A stretch of 64,000 nucleotides of DNA from Sphingomonas sp. GM_Shp_1 (GTDB lineage Bacteria; Pseudomonadota; Alphaproteobacteria; Sphingomonadales; Sphingomonadaceae): the NCBI RefSeq assembly GCF_026540895.1, contig NZ_JALNUR010000020.1, forward strand, positions 1-64,000, in the 5' to 3' direction. A program made the translations under genes and the position numbers. Each line of letters begins with the position of its first letter. Positions within the stretch are counted from its first letter, which is position 1. Shown piece after piece: positions 43,511-53,202 of this stretch. The notes below the pieces were generated by a model, which was given only the letters and a program-made list of their open reading frames with translations, was not told the DNA's origin and did not search any database.

Positions 43511-43558
43511 ACCCCTCCGTCAGGCCTTCGGCCTGCCACCTCCCCTTCCAGGGGAGGA
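43511..43558. repeat. half-copy of family A repeat
   Basis: CACCCCTCCGTCAGGCCTTC followed by GGCCTGCCACCTCCCC and a terminal hairpin. It corresponds to the left half of the copy at 19580, in reverse orientation; the other half is missing. Confidence 0.8.
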
Positions 43559-43622
43559 TTGGGATGGTGTCGTATACGACGGATCACGTCGTTTGAGAGG
43601 ACAGCTTATTGGACCGTTCCAT

Positions 43623-43661
43623 AACAAACGAAGGGCCCGCACGATCCGGTCGCGCGGGCCC
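43623..43661 (-). terminator. rho-independent terminator of the dcw cluster
   Basis: On the minus strand GGGCCCGCGCGA pairs with TCGTGCGGGCCC around CCGGA, then TTCGTTTGTT. It lies 43 bases after the ftsZ stop and closes the cluster. Confidence 0.88.
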
Positions 43662-43703
43662 CTGGCTGTCGTCCCTGCCCCCTCGCAGGGGCCGGGTAGG
43701 ACG

Positions 43704-45245
43704 TTACTGGTTGTTCTGCCGATGCAGGAAACGCGGAATGTCGAGCGACGAGTCCGAGCCGCCCTGCGAATTGTCATCCCGCTGCGCGCCGCGTGCAGCG
43801 TTCGACATACGCTCGAACAGCGTGCCACCCAGCTTTACGCGCGGGGCGGGCTGTGCCGGAGCCTCGCCCGCTTCGCTGCCCGGAGCCAGCCAGCGACGAC
43901 GCGCCTCTTCGCTGCCCGGCGCGGGTTCGGCCGGAGCCTGGACCGGGGCCGCAGGGGCCTGCGCGGGAGCGGCGGGAACGATCGTGTCGGCGCCCAGCAC
44001 CAGTTCGTCATCCTCGCTCGGGGCTGGCGCGGGGGCGGGCTTGGGCGCGGTGGCGGCCAGCGACGAAGCGATCGGCGCGACCAGCGGTGCGGACGGCGCC
44101 GGGGCAGCGACCGGCGCGGCAGCCTGCTCGACCGGGGCGGCGGGCGTCGGAGCCGGGGGCGTTACCGCCGCCGGTTCGCTGGGACGATAGCTCGGCGTCT
44201 CGTCCGCCTTGCGCGCCATGCCGCCCATGCTGAAGCTGCTGCGCTGGGTTTCGGTCGGGGCGGCGGCACCCGGCTTCACATCGGCATCGATGCCGGTGGC
44301 GACCACCGACACGCGGATGCGGCCTTCCAGTTCGGGATTGAACGCCGAACCCCAGATGATGTTGGCGTCGGGATCGACCAGCTCGCGGATATGGTTCGCC
44401 GCCTCGTCGACCTCCAGCAGGCGCATGTCGTCGCCGCCGGTGATCGAGATGATGACGCCCTTGGCCCCCTGCATCGACACGCCGTCGAGCAGCGGGTTGG
44501 CAATCGCCTTCTGCGCCGCCTCGATCGCGCGATTGTCGCCGGTGGCTTCACCGGTGCCCATCATCGCCTTGCCCATCTCCTGCATCACCGAGCGGACGTC
44601 GGCGAAGTCGAGGTTGATGAGGCCCGGCATGACCATCAGGTCGGTGATGCCGCGAACGCCCTGCTGCAACACCTCGTCCGCCATCGCGAACGCTTCCTTG
44701 AAGGTGGTGTTGGCATTGGCGATCAGGAACAGATTCTGGTTGGGGATGACGATGAGGGTATCGACGTACTTCTGAAGCTCTTCGATGCCGCCGTCCGCCG
44801 ACTTGGCGCGACGATTGCCCTCGAAGGCGAAGGGCTTGGTCACCACGCCGACGGTCAGGATGCCCATGTCACGCGCCGCCTTGGCAATGACCGGGGCCGC
44901 ACCCGTGCCGGTGCCGCCGCCCATGCCCGCCGCGATGAAGCACATATGGCTTCCTTCGAGCAGGCGCGACAGATCCTCGATCGTCTCCTCGGCCGCCGCA
45001 CGCCCGATTTCCGGGCGGCTACCCGCGCCCAGGCCTTGCGTGATCTTGGCACCCAGCTGGATACGCTGCGGCGCGATCGACTGTTTCAGCGCCTGCGCGT
45101 CGGTATTGGCGACGAGGAAATCCACGCCCTGCACCTCGGCGCGCATCATGTTCGCGATCGCGTTGCCGCCGGCACCGCCGACGCCGATCACCGCGATACG
45201 CGGCGTCAATTCGTCGACCTCGGGTGCGATGAATTCGATGCTCAT
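43704..45245 (-). CDS. ftsZ: cell division protein FtsZ
   Basis: Tubulin-like GTPase that forms the Z-ring. 513 residues. The GTP-binding signature is [20 protein letters not shown], with [13 protein letters not shown] near the N-terminus and the T7 loop [12 protein letters not shown] long Pro/Ala-rich linker (about 350-480) precedes the conserved C-terminal peptide DIPRFLHRQ, which binds FtsA. Last gene of the dcw cluster. A 119-base gap to ftsA may hold its own promoter. Confidence 0.97.
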   Translation of the reverse strand: MSIEFIAPEVDELTPRIAVIGVGGAGGNAIANMMRAEVQGVDFLVANTDAQALKQSIAPQRIQLGAKITQGLGAGSRPEIGRAAAEETIEDLSRLLEGSHMCFIAAGMGGGTGTGAAPVIAKAARDMGILTVGVVTKPFAFEGNRRAKSADGGIEELQKYVDTLIVIPNQNLFLIANANTTFKEAFAMADEVLQQGVRGITDLMVMPGLINLDFADVRSVMQEMGKAMMGTGEATGDNRAIEAAQKAIANPLLDGVSMQGAKGVIISITGGDDMRLLEVDEAANHIRELVDPDANIIWGSAFNPELEGRIRVSVVATGIDADVKPGAAAPTETQRSSFSMGGMARKADETPSYRPSEPAAVTPPAPTPAAPVEQAAAPVAAPAPSAPLVAPIASSLAATAPKPAPAPAPSEDDELVLGADTIVPAAPAQAPAAPVQAPAEPAPGSEEARRRWLAPGSEAGEAPAQPAPRVKLGGTLFERMSNAARGAQRDDNSQGGSDSSLDIPRFLHRQNNQ

Positions 45246-45364
45246 CCCAATTCTACTCCGCCGTTCCCGGTCGATACGCTAAGACCGGGCCCCTGATTGA
45301 CTGTTAGTGCACCAGTCAAAGCCCTGGTGCCAACCCAAAACCGTCGAAGATACGACGCTTTCGC

Positions 45365-46624
45365 TTAATAATTCGCCTTCGCCGCCTGAATCAGCCGCCG
45401 AAACAGCCCCATGCCGCTGGGCCGGTGGACCGTCTGGTTGGTCGGCGCGATGCTGCGCAGGTCGATCGGATCGGTCGCGGCATAGAATGCCAGCCCCGCC
45501 AGCGTCGCGAAAGCCGGGCCGCCATGCGCATCGGGCAGACCGGACAGCCCGCGCGGTCGCCCGATGCGGACCGACCGCCCCAGCGCCTGCTGCGCATAGT
45601 CGGCGATCCCTTTCAGCTCCGCGCCGCCGCCGGTCAGCACTACCTGACGCCCCACCGGCCCCTCGAACTTCAGATGCTGGAGCGCCTTGCGGATCTCACC
45701 CATCTGATGCTCCAACCGCTGGCGGATCACGCCGATCAGTTGCGCCTTGGTGATCTGCATCGTGTCGCCGCCATCTTCGGCAGAGATCGGCGTCACCTGG
45801 ATCATGTCGTGATTGTCGCGAGGAGAAGCATTGGCTGAGCCGTGGAAGCACTTCATCCGCTCGGCCATTTGTCGCCGCGTGCCGAAGGCCGACGCCACGT
45901 CATCGGTGATGTCCGCCGCGCCCATCGGCAGCGAGCACAGCCCCACCAGCATCCCGCCCGCGAACAGCGAGACATTGGTGATCCCCGCCCCCATCTCGAC
46001 CAGCGCCACTCCCAGTTCGCGCTCCTCGTCGGACAGGCAGGCCAGGCCCGTCGCCACGGGAGCCGCGATGATCGACTTGACCTCCAGATGCGCCGAGCGG
46101 ACGCACAGGTCCAGGTTGCGGACCGGCGAGCCATCGGCGGCGACGACATGGATATGCACGCCCAGCCGATCGGCATGGAGCCCGAGCGGCTTCTTTACCC
46201 CCGTCAGCCCGTCCAGCGTATAGAGCGCGGGCTGCGCGTGCAGAACCATACGCCCCTGCGGGTCGATCGAGTTGCGCCCGGCCGCCAGCAGCGCGTCGAT
46301 ATCGCCCTGCTCGACCTGATGGCCGCCCAGCTCGAACTCGACCTCGGCCACGTCGGACACCAGGCCACCGGCCGAGAAGCCGACCCAGACATTCTCGATA
46401 TTCAGCCCCGCGATGCGTTCGGCCTGTTCGACCGCCTCACGCACCGCCGCCTCGGTCGCGCCCATGTCGGCGATATAGCCGCGCTTGACGCCCCGGCTCT
46501 CGCGCTGGCCGGTGCCCAGCACGATCAGCTCGCCGCCATCGCCCTTGCGCGCGATCAGCGCCGAGACCTTGGACGATCCGATGTCCAGGGCGGTGATCAG
46601 CCCTTCGGGTGCAATTTTTGCCAT
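45365..46624 (-). CDS. ftsA: cell division protein FtsA
   Basis: Actin-like protein that tethers FtsZ to the membrane. 419 residues. ATPase motifs: ITALDIGSSKVSALIA (phosphate 1), VEMGAGITNVSLFAGG (phosphate 2) and QVVLTGGGAELKGIADYA (adenosine). The C-terminal amphipathic helix is MGLFRRLIQAAKANY, the membrane-targeting sequence. ATG 46624 is chosen, 7 bases after the ftsQ stop; an upstream in-frame start runs into ftsQ. Confidence 0.96.
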   Translation of the reverse strand: MAKIAPEGLITALDIGSSKVSALIARKGDGGELIVLGTGQRESRGVKRGYIADMGATEAAVREAVEQAERIAGLNIENVWVGFSAGGLVSDVAEVEFELGGHQVEQGDIDALLAAGRNSIDPQGRMVLHAQPALYTLDGLTGVKKPLGLHADRLGVHIHVVAADGSPVRNLDLCVRSAHLEVKSIIAAPVATGLACLSDEERELGVALVEMGAGITNVSLFAGGMLVGLCSLPMGAADITDDVASAFGTRRQMAERMKCFHGSANASPRDNHDMIQVTPISAEDGGDTMQITKAQLIGVIRQRLEHQMGEIRKALQHLKFEGPVGRQVVLTGGGAELKGIADYAQQALGRSVRIGRPRGLSGLPDAHGGPAFATLAGLAFYAATDPIDLRSIAPTNQTVHRPSGMGLFRRLIQAAKANY

Positions 46625-46631
46625 GGTCTTG

Positions 46632-47588
46632 CTACCCCTGTGATTCCCCGTCGTTGCGCGGCCCCTCCGCGCCACCGTCCGTCGCGGGCTCGCCCGTTGC
46701 CGCGGCGCCCGCCTGTGCCGGTTCGGCCAGAGCGTGATTCTGATTCAATCCGGGCTTGCGCGCAACCAGCTTCGCGGGATCGCGCATGTCGAAGCGCAGC
46801 CAGCCACGCCCCAAGAGCGGGCGCGATCCGTCCATCGCGGCGAACTTCATCAACGCCGCCCCTGCCCCATCCTCCGGCAAGGCCAGCGTCTCGCCGCTGT
46901 CGAAGGTCAGGTCCCAGCGGCGGTTGCCGATCCAGGTCGCGGCCTTGACGCGCGGCTTCAATGCGGGCGCCGCGGCGAGCAGCGCCTGATAGCCCGGCTC
47001 CTGCAAGTTCGCGCCTGGCCCGATGATCAGCGGCAGGTCGGGCATCGCCTCGGGCTGCACCGGCTCCAGCAGCACGCCGCCCGCGTCGATCAGGGTCAGC
47101 TGGCCATTGTCCTGCCACACCGCCGCCGGGGTCCGCTCCTCGATATCGACGAGCAGCGTGTCGGGCAGACGGCGCGAGACATGCGCGTCCTTGATCCAGC
47201 CATAACGCAACAGCTTGGCGCGGACATCTTCCAGATTGACCAGCGGCATCGCCCGGCTCTGTTGGTCGAGCGCGACGGCATAGACGGTCATCCGGTCCAT
47301 GCGCTTCAGGCCAGTCACCTCGATCTGCTGGACACGGAAACCGGCATGGCCCGCCTGTTCGGCGACGGCGGTGCCGATCATGCCGGGTACGCCGACATAG
47401 GTCGCGACCGCCAGCACCGCGGCGCCGGCGCCGCCCAATATCGCCCAGGTGACCGCCTTCTTGACCGTCTCCTCACTGACCGGCAGCTTCGCCAGCAATC
47501 GCTCGGACAGCGTCGCGCGTTTCACCGGTTGGCGGCGGCGCGGCACCGGGCGGCGGGGGGACGGCCCGCGCTTGATCGTCCGGCTCAT
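46632..47588 (-). CDS. ftsQ: cell division protein FtsQ
   Basis: 318 residues. A basic cytoplasmic tail (RRPVPRRRQPVKR) is followed by one membrane helix at about 50-70 (AILGGAGAAVLAVATYVGV), a POTRA domain (FRVQQIEVTGLKRMDRMTVY) and the FtsQ beta domain (HVSRRLPDTLLVDIEERTPA). It links FtsL/FtsB to the rest of the divisome. It overlaps ddl by 4 bases. The C-terminal ~50 residues are disordered and acidic. Confidence 0.94.
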   Translation of the reverse strand: MSRTIKRGPSPRRPVPRRRQPVKRATLSERLLAKLPVSEETVKKAVTWAILGGAGAAVLAVATYVGVPGMIGTAVAEQAGHAGFRVQQIEVTGLKRMDRMTVYAVALDQQSRAMPLVNLEDVRAKLLRYGWIKDAHVSRRLPDTLLVDIEERTPAAVWQDNGQLTLIDAGGVLLEPVQPEAMPDLPLIIGPGANLQEPGYQALLAAAPALKPRVKAATWIGNRRWDLTFDSGETLALPEDGAGAALMKFAAMDGSRPLLGRGWLRFDMRDPAKLVARKPGLNQNHALAEPAQAGAAATGEPATDGGAEGPRNDGESQG

Positions 47589-48529
47589 CCCGCGCGATCC
47601 TTATACCAAGCAACCGCCTCATCGACGATCGCCTGGACCAGCGTGTCGTAATCCATGCCGACATGACGCCCCTGTTCGGGCACGAGACTGAGCGGGGTCA
47701 TGCCCGGCTGGGTGTTGACCTCCAGCAGGAACAGGCCGTCGACGCCGCGCTCGTCATCCCAACGGAAGTCGGAGCGCGAGGCGCCGCGACAGCCCAGGAT
47801 GCGGTGCGCCTCCAGCGCCAGCGACTTGCACGCCTCGGCGATGTCGTCGGGAATCTGCGCGGGGCAGACATGCTCGGTCAGGCCATCGGTGTATTTCGCG
47901 TCGAAATCATACCAGCCATTCTTGGGCTTCAATTCGGTCACGCCCAGCGCACGGTTGCCCAGCACGGCGGTGGTCAGTTCGCGGCCCCGGATATAGGGCT
48001 CGGCGAGTAGTTCCTCGAACTCGGCCCAGGGACCGGCCACGTCGCGACCGATCGGGCTGCCATGGTTGCTGGTGTCGGTGACGATCGCGACGCCGACCGA
48101 GGAGCCCTCGTTGACGGGCTTCAGCACATAGGGGCGCGGCAGGGGGTCGCCCGCGAACAACTCCTCCGACTTCACGATCCGGCCGCCGGGCATGGGGATG
48201 CCGTGCGGCACAAGCGCCTGCTTAGTAAGGACTTTGTCGATCGCGATGACCGAGGTCGCCAGCCCCGAATGAGTGTACGGAATCCCCATCAGGTCGAGCA
48301 TCCCCTGCACCGTCCCGTCCTCGCCGGGCGAGCCGTGCAGCGCGTTGAAGACGATATCGGGCTGGGCCTCGACCAGCCTGGCGGCGACATCGCGATCCAT
48401 GTCGATCCGGGTGACGCGGTGCCCCTTGCGCTCCAGCGCATCCGCGACGCCCGCGCCCGACATGAGGGACACCGGCCGCTCCGCCGACCAGCCGCCCATC
48501 AGAACCGCGATATGGATAGCATTGGTCAC
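47585..48529 (-). CDS. ddl: D-alanine--D-alanine ligase
   Basis: ATP-grasp ligase making D-Ala-D-Ala. 314 residues from GTG. IHIAVLMGGWSAERPVSLMS opens the N-terminal domain, ALHGSPGEDGTVQGMLDLMG and YTHSGLATSVIAIDKVLTK are the family signatures, and LFLLEVNTQPGMTPLSL holds the Mg2+ ligands Glu and Asn. The GTG start overlaps the murB stop by 4 bases (GTGA). A longer reading upstream is murB in the wrong frame. Confidence 0.95.
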   Translation of the reverse strand: MTNAIHIAVLMGGWSAERPVSLMSGAGVADALERKGHRVTRIDMDRDVAARLVEAQPDIVFNALHGSPGEDGTVQGMLDLMGIPYTHSGLATSVIAIDKVLTKQALVPHGIPMPGGRIVKSEELFAGDPLPRPYVLKPVNEGSSVGVAIVTDTSNHGSPIGRDVAGPWAEFEELLAEPYIRGRELTTAVLGNRALGVTELKPKNGWYDFDAKYTDGLTEHVCPAQIPDDIAEACKSLALEAHRILGCRGASRSDFRWDDERGVDGLFLLEVNTQPGMTPLSLVPEQGRHVGMDYDTLVQAIVDEAVAWYKDRAG

Positions 48530-49413
48530 TTCGCGATTCCCACTCGTTGAATTTCCCATTCGAGCGTCACGCCCGACTGCGCCTTCACCTTGTCCCGCAC
48601 TTCCTCGCCCAGCGCCTCGATCTCGGCGGCCGTGGCGTTGCCGAGGTTGAGCAGGAAATTGCAATGCTTTTCCGACACCTGCGCATCGCCGCGAGTCAAG
48701 CCGCGACAGCCCGCCGCATCGACCAGCGCCCAGGCCTTGTGCCCCTCGGGGTTCTTGAAGGTCGAACCGCCGGTCTTGGAACGCAGCGGCTGCGACGCCT
48801 CGCGCGCGGCGGCGATGCGGTCCATCTCGGCCTGGATCGCCGCCGGCTCGGCGGCATGGCCCCGGAAGACCGCCTCGACCACCACCGTCCCGTCGCTCAG
48901 GTTGGAGTGACGATAGGTGTATTCCAAATCGGCGACGCCCAGCGTCTCGACCGTGCCGTCGCGGCGGATGACCGTGGCGCATACCAGCACGTCCGCCACT
49001 TCGCGACCATAGGCCCCGCCGTTCATCCGCACGAAGCCGCCGACCGTGCCGGGGATCGAGCGCAGGAACTCCAGACCCCCGATGCCCGCATCGCGCGCAT
49101 TGGACGAAACGAGGATACCCGACGCACCCCCGCCACAGGTGATCAGATACCCCTCCCCTGCCCGCGCATAGGCGAAGGGCTTGCCCAGCCTCACGACCAC
49201 GCCCGGTACGCCACCGTCGCGCACGATCAGGTTGGAGCCGAGCCCCAGCGCCATGACCGGCACGTCCGATGCCAGATCGCGCAGGAATGCCGACAGGTCG
49301 TCGACGCTTTTCGGCTCCAGCAGATATTCGGCCGGTCCGCCCGCCTTGAACCACACCAGCGGCGCCAGCGGCGCGCCCGGAGTCAGTCGGCCGGCGGTGT
49401 CGGGCAGGGTCAT
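48526..49413 (-). CDS. murB: UDP-N-acetylenolpyruvoylglucosamine reductase
   Basis: FAD enzyme that reduces UDP-GlcNAc-enolpyruvate to UDP-MurNAc. 295 residues. FAD-binding motifs [14 protein letters not shown] and [20 protein letters not shown] (with the catalytic-region Arg), FKNPEG and the proton-donor region ([17 protein letters not shown]). The ATG at 49413 overlaps the murC stop by 4 bases. Confidence 0.95.
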   Translation of the reverse strand: MTLPDTAGRLTPGAPLAPLVWFKAGGPAEYLLEPKSVDDLSAFLRDLASDVPVMALGLGSNLIVRDGGVPGVVVRLGKPFAYARAGEGYLITCGGGASGILVSSNARDAGIGGLEFLRSIPGTVGGFVRMNGGAYGREVADVLVCATVIRRDGTVETLGVADLEYTYRHSNLSDGTVVVEAVFRGHAAEPAAIQAEMDRIAAAREASQPLRSKTGGSTFKNPEGHKAWALVDAAGCRGLTRGDAQVSEKHCNFLLNLGNATAAEIEALGEEVRDKVKAQSGVTLEWEIQRVGIAK

Positions 49414-50825
49414 CGGCGCGCCTCGATGGCGCTCGCCAGACCCGCCGCCCATTTCGTGATATCACCCGCGCCCAGGCAGACGATCATGTCGTCCGCGCGG
49501 ATCGAGCCCGCCAGTTCATCGGCCAGCGCATCCGCATCCGCCACGGTCGCGGTCGAGCGATGCCCGCGCCGCTTCAGCCCCTCGACCAGTGCGTCGGCGT
49601 CGACGCCCTCGATCGGCTGTTCGCCCGCCGCATAGACCGGCGTCACCAGCACACGGTCGGCATCGTTGAAGGCGGTCTGGAACTCCTCCATCAGATTGCC
49701 GAGCCGGGTGAAGCGGTGCGGCTGCACCACCGCGATCACACGGCCTCGCGCGCCCTCACGCGCGGCGGCCAGCACCGCGCGGATCTCGACCGGGTGGTGG
49801 CCGTAATCGTCGATGACGGTTGCCGTACCGCCGTCCACCGCGATCTCGCCGACCTTGGTGAAGCGCCGCTTGACCCCGCCGAACTGGCCGAAGCCCTGCT
49901 GGATGGTTGCGTCCTCGATCCCCAGCTCCAGCGCGACGCCGATCGCGGCGAGCGCGTTCTGGACATTGTGGCGGCCGGGCATGGGCAGCTCGATCCCCTC
50001 GATCGAGCGGCTGGAGCCGTCGCGGTTGCGGATGATCGCTTCGAACCGATTACCGCCGGGGATCGGCGTGACGTTAACGCCACGCACATCGGCCTGCGCA
50101 GAGAAGCCATAGGTCACCACCCGCCGGTCACGCACACGCGGCAGGATGTTCTGCACTTCCGGATGGTCGAGGCAGAGCAAGGCCGCCCCGTAGAAGGGCA
50201 CATTCTCGACGAACTCGACAAACGCGTCCTTCACCCGGTCGAACGAGCCGTAATGGTCGAGATGCTCGGGATCGATATTCGTCACGACCGCGATCGTGCC
50301 ATCCAGCCGCAGGAAACTGCCGTCGCTCTCATCCGCCTCGACGACCATCCAGTCGGAGGCGCCGAGCCGCGCGTTGGAGCCATAGCTGTTGATGATGCCG
50401 CCATTGATGACGGTCGGGTCGACCCCGCCCGCATCCAGCAAAGCCGCAACCATCGAGGTGGTCGTGGTCTTGCCATGCGTGCCCGCCACCGCGACGGTGG
50501 ACTTGAGCCGCATCAGCTCAGCCAGCATCTCGGCGCGGCGCACCACGGGGATGCGGCGTTCCAGCGCGGCTTCGACTTCGGGGTTGGAGCGGGTGATCGC
50601 GGTCGAGGTGACGACCACCGCCGCATCGCCCAGATTGTCGGCGGCATGGCCGATGGCGACCGGAATACCCTTGTCCCGCAGACCCTGCACGACATAGCCC
50701 TCGGCCACGTCGGAGCCCTGCACCCGATAGCCGAGATTCTTCATCACCTCGGCAATGCCCGACATGCCGATGCCGCCGATGCCGACGAAGTGGATCGTGC
50801 CGATATCCGTGGCGACGCCCTTCAT
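49410..50825 (-). CDS. murC: UDP-N-acetylmuramate--L-alanine ligase
   Basis: 471 residues. N-terminal [21 protein letters not shown]-loop [15 protein letters not shown], and the Mur-ligase central and C-terminal domains ([40 protein letters not shown]). Adds L-Ala to UDP-MurNAc. Overlaps murG and murB by 4 bases each. Confidence 0.96.
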   Translation of the reverse strand: MKGVATDIGTIHFVGIGGIGMSGIAEVMKNLGYRVQGSDVAEGYVVQGLRDKGIPVAIGHAADNLGDAAVVVTSTAITRSNPEVEAALERRIPVVRRAEMLAELMRLKSTVAVAGTHGKTTTTSMVAALLDAGGVDPTVINGGIINSYGSNARLGASDWMVVEADESDGSFLRLDGTIAVVTNIDPEHLDHYGSFDRVKDAFVEFVENVPFYGAALLCLDHPEVQNILPRVRDRRVVTYGFSAQADVRGVNVTPIPGGNRFEAIIRNRDGSSRSIEGIELPMPGRHNVQNALAAIGVALELGIEDATIQQGFGQFGGVKRRFTKVGEIAVDGGTATVIDDYGHHPVEIRAVLAAAREGARGRVIAVVQPHRFTRLGNLMEEFQTAFNDADRVLVTPVYAAGEQPIEGVDADALVEGLKRRGHRSTATVADADALADELAGSIRADDMIVCLGAGDITKWAAGLASAIEARR

Positions 50826-51973
50826 GCGCCTGCTCCCGCCAAATTCTGAGTAGTGTGCGACTTGCCGACCGGCAGGACCAGACGCGGCGAGCCGAGGCTT
50901 TCGACCAGATCGGCGAGGTCGCTCGCCGCCTCGGGCCGCCCGCAGCCGCGCGCCCGACCCGCCGCATTCTCCAATGCCGCCGGGTCGAGGCCCAGCTTCT
51001 GCATCTGCTTGGCGAGTTCGACGGGCGTGAAATCCTTCTGCGCGATGGTCCGCGCGCCACCGGCCTGGGTCATCTCGCGCGCGTTCACCGTCTGGTGATC
51101 GTCGGTTGCGCTGGGCAGCGGCACCAGGATCGCAGGGCGACCCGCGACCGTCAGCTCCGCCAGTGTCGAGGCCCCGGCCCGCGCGATCACGAGATGCGCC
51201 CAGGCCAGTTGCTCGGGCAGATCGGGCAGATAGGTGGCGAGTTCGGCCGGGATCTCATGCTCGGCATATTTGGCGCGAACCTCGTCGATATCCTCGATCC
51301 GCGCCTGATGCGTCACCTGCAACCGCCGCCGGAAGGTGACGGGCAGCATGGCGAGGCCGTCGGGCACGACCTTGGACAGGATGCTCGCGCCCTGGCTGCC
51401 GCCGGTGACGAGAACGCGGAAGATGCCGTCCTCCTCCAGCAGCGGATAGGGGCGCGTGCGAAGCGCCAGCACCTGGTCGCGCACCGGATTGCCAACCAGC
51501 CGGGTCTTGTCGGCATGTTTGGCGCTCAGCCGCTGCGTATCCTGATAGGACAGCGCGATCGCATCCACCTTGCCCGCGACCAGCCGGTTGACCCGGCCCA
51601 GCACCGCATTCTGCTCGTGGATCGCGGTCGGGATGCCTTCCGCGAAGGCCGCCAGCAAAGCGGGCATGGCGGGATAACCGCCGAAACCGATCACCGCCGC
51701 CGGGCGGAAGGTGCTGTACAGCTCGCGCGCCATCGCCCGGCCGCGCCACATCTCGCGCAACGCCCTGCCCCAGCCGATCGGTCCGCCCGCGAAACGCCCG
51801 GCGGGCAGGACATGGGTCTGGATATCCTCGAACAGCCCCGGAAAGCGCACCCCGCGCGCATCCGACACCAGCGCGACCCGGTGGCCGCGCCGGGTCAGCT
51901 CGGCCGCCAGCGCCGCGGCGGGAACCATATGGCCGCCGGTTCCTCCGGCGGCGAGGACGAAGTGACGGCTCAT
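50822..51973 (-). CDS. murG: lipid II synthase MurG
   Basis: GT28 glycosyltransferase that adds GlcNAc to lipid I at the inner membrane. 383 residues. The N-terminal glycine loop is [33 protein letters not shown] and [13 protein letters not shown] follow. The C-terminal UDP-GlcNAc site is [16 protein letters not shown] and [23 protein letters not shown] 51973 overlaps the ftsW stop by 4 bases. Slightly long at the C-terminus. Confidence 0.96.
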   Translation of the reverse strand: MSRHFVLAAGGTGGHMVPAAALAAELTRRGHRVALVSDARGVRFPGLFEDIQTHVLPAGRFAGGPIGWGRALREMWRGRAMARELYSTFRPAAVIGFGGYPAMPALLAAFAEGIPTAIHEQNAVLGRVNRLVAGKVDAIALSYQDTQRLSAKHADKTRLVGNPVRDQVLALRTRPYPLLEEDGIFRVLVTGGSQGASILSKVVPDGLAMLPVTFRRRLQVTHQARIEDIDEVRAKYAEHEIPAELATYLPDLPEQLAWAHLVIARAGASTLAELTVAGRPAILVPLPSATDDHQTVNAREMTQAGGARTIAQKDFTPVELAKQMQKLGLDPAALENAAGRARGCGRPEAASDLADLVESLGSPRLVLPVGKSHTTQNLAGAGA

Positions 51974-53202
51974 TGCCCGCTCCACCTGACTACATAGGGG
52001 CTGCGCGTCAGGAACGGATTGCGCCGGGTGAACGCCAGCAACAACCCCATCCCGATCGACAGCGCGATCATCGACGAGCCGCCATAGCTGATGAACGGCA
52101 GGGTCATGCCCTTGGAAGGCGCGAGCCCCGTGTTCACCGCCATCGAGATCAGCGCCTGCGCGCCGAACTGCACCGCCAGCCCGGAGGCGGCGTAGAGCTT
52201 GAACTCGTCCTGTTCGTCAAGCAGCTTCACGAAGACGCGCACCACGATCGCCAGGAACACCAGCGCGATGATCGAACAGGCGATCAGCCCGAACTCCTCG
52301 CCGATCACCGAGAAGATATAGTCGGTATGCGCCTCCGGCAGCCCGAACTTGGCCGATCCCCCGCCCGGCCCGGTGCCGGTCCAGCCACCGGCGGTCAGCG
52401 TGTTGTGCGCGGCGTTGACCTGGAAATGGTCCGCCGCGCCCTCACCCTCGACATCGGGAAAGAGGAACGCATTGATGCGGTTCCGCGCGGTGCCATAGAA
52501 CATGTACGCGGCGGTCAGCCCCACCGGCACCATCGCGGCCAGCCCCAGCATCACCCGCATCGGCGTGCCAGAGATCATCAGCAGCGCCGCCCAGACCAGA
52601 CAGAAGACGATCGTCTGCCCGAAATCCGGCTGCATCATCAGCAGCCCGGCGACCAGGCCGGTCATCCCCATGGTGATGAGGGTCGCGGGCAGGTCGCGCT
52701 CCTTGGCCTTCAGCGACAACAGCCAGGCGGTGGTGACGATGAACATCGGTTTCAGGAATTCGGACGGCTGGAACTGCGCGATGCCGAAGCCGATCCAGCG
52801 CCGCGCACCGTTGATCTCCACCCCGATAAAGGGCGTCACGGCCAGGATCGCGATCAGGATCGCCGTCCCCAGCACCGCCATACGCCGCGCGGTGACGACC
52901 GGCAGCATCGAGACAACGAACAGCACGGGCAAAGACACGCCCACCCACATCACCTGACGCCAAAAATAATAAAGCGGCGCGAACTTCTTGTGCTCGCCCG
53001 AATAGCGCATGGCGGTGGCCGGGCTGGCGGCGGCGACCGCGATCAGGCCGATCGCGATCAGGAACAGGGTGAGCAACAGCAGCACCCGGTCGATATCCCA
53101 GAACCAAGTGCCCAGCGGCGAACGGTCGCCCCGCCCGCCCCGGCCCTTGATCGAACCGATCAGGCCGGGACGCGGGACGGGCTTTGCAGTGCGATCGTTC
53201 AC
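51970..53202 (-). CDS. ftsW: SEDS peptidoglycan glycosyltransferase FtsW
   Basis: 410 residues with about ten membrane helices. SEDS signatures: GARRWIGFGIAQFQPSEFLK near the middle, the loop bearing AHTDYIFSVIGEEFGLIACS, and GLAPSKGMTLPFISYGGSSM near the C-terminus. Polymerises septal glycan with FtsI. A cytoplasmic basic N-terminus of ~35 residues. Overlaps murD and murG by 4 bases. Confidence 0.95.
   Translation of the reverse strand: MNDRTAKPVPRPGLIGSIKGRGGRGDRSPLGTWFWDIDRVLLLLTLFLIAIGLIAVAAASPATAMRYSGEHKKFAPLYYFWRQVMWVGVSLPVLFVVSMLPVVTARRMAVLGTAILIAILAVTPFIGVEINGARRWIGFGIAQFQPSEFLKPMFIVTTAWLLSLKAKERDLPATLITMGMTGLVAGLLMMQPDFGQTIVFCLVWAALLMISGTPMRVMLGLAAMVPVGLTAAYMFYGTARNRINAFLFPDVEGEGAADHFQVNAAHNTLTAGGWTGTGPGGGSAKFGLPEAHTDYIFSVIGEEFGLIACSIIALVFLAIVVRVFVKLLDEQDEFKLYAASGLAVQFGAQALISMAVNTGLAPSKGMTLPFISYGGSSMIALSIGMGLLLAFTRRNPFLTRSPYVVRWSGQ

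Noticed and set aside
45305..45330. Hairpin between ftsA and ftsZ as a terminator
   Set aside because: GCACCAG pairs with CTGGTGC, but no T-run follows on the minus strand; it may only be a leader structure of ftsZ.
47585..49465. 626-codon fusion of ddl with an upstream domain
   Set aside because: The upstream part is murB read in the wrong frame; the GTG at 48529 with a 4-base overlap explains ddl.
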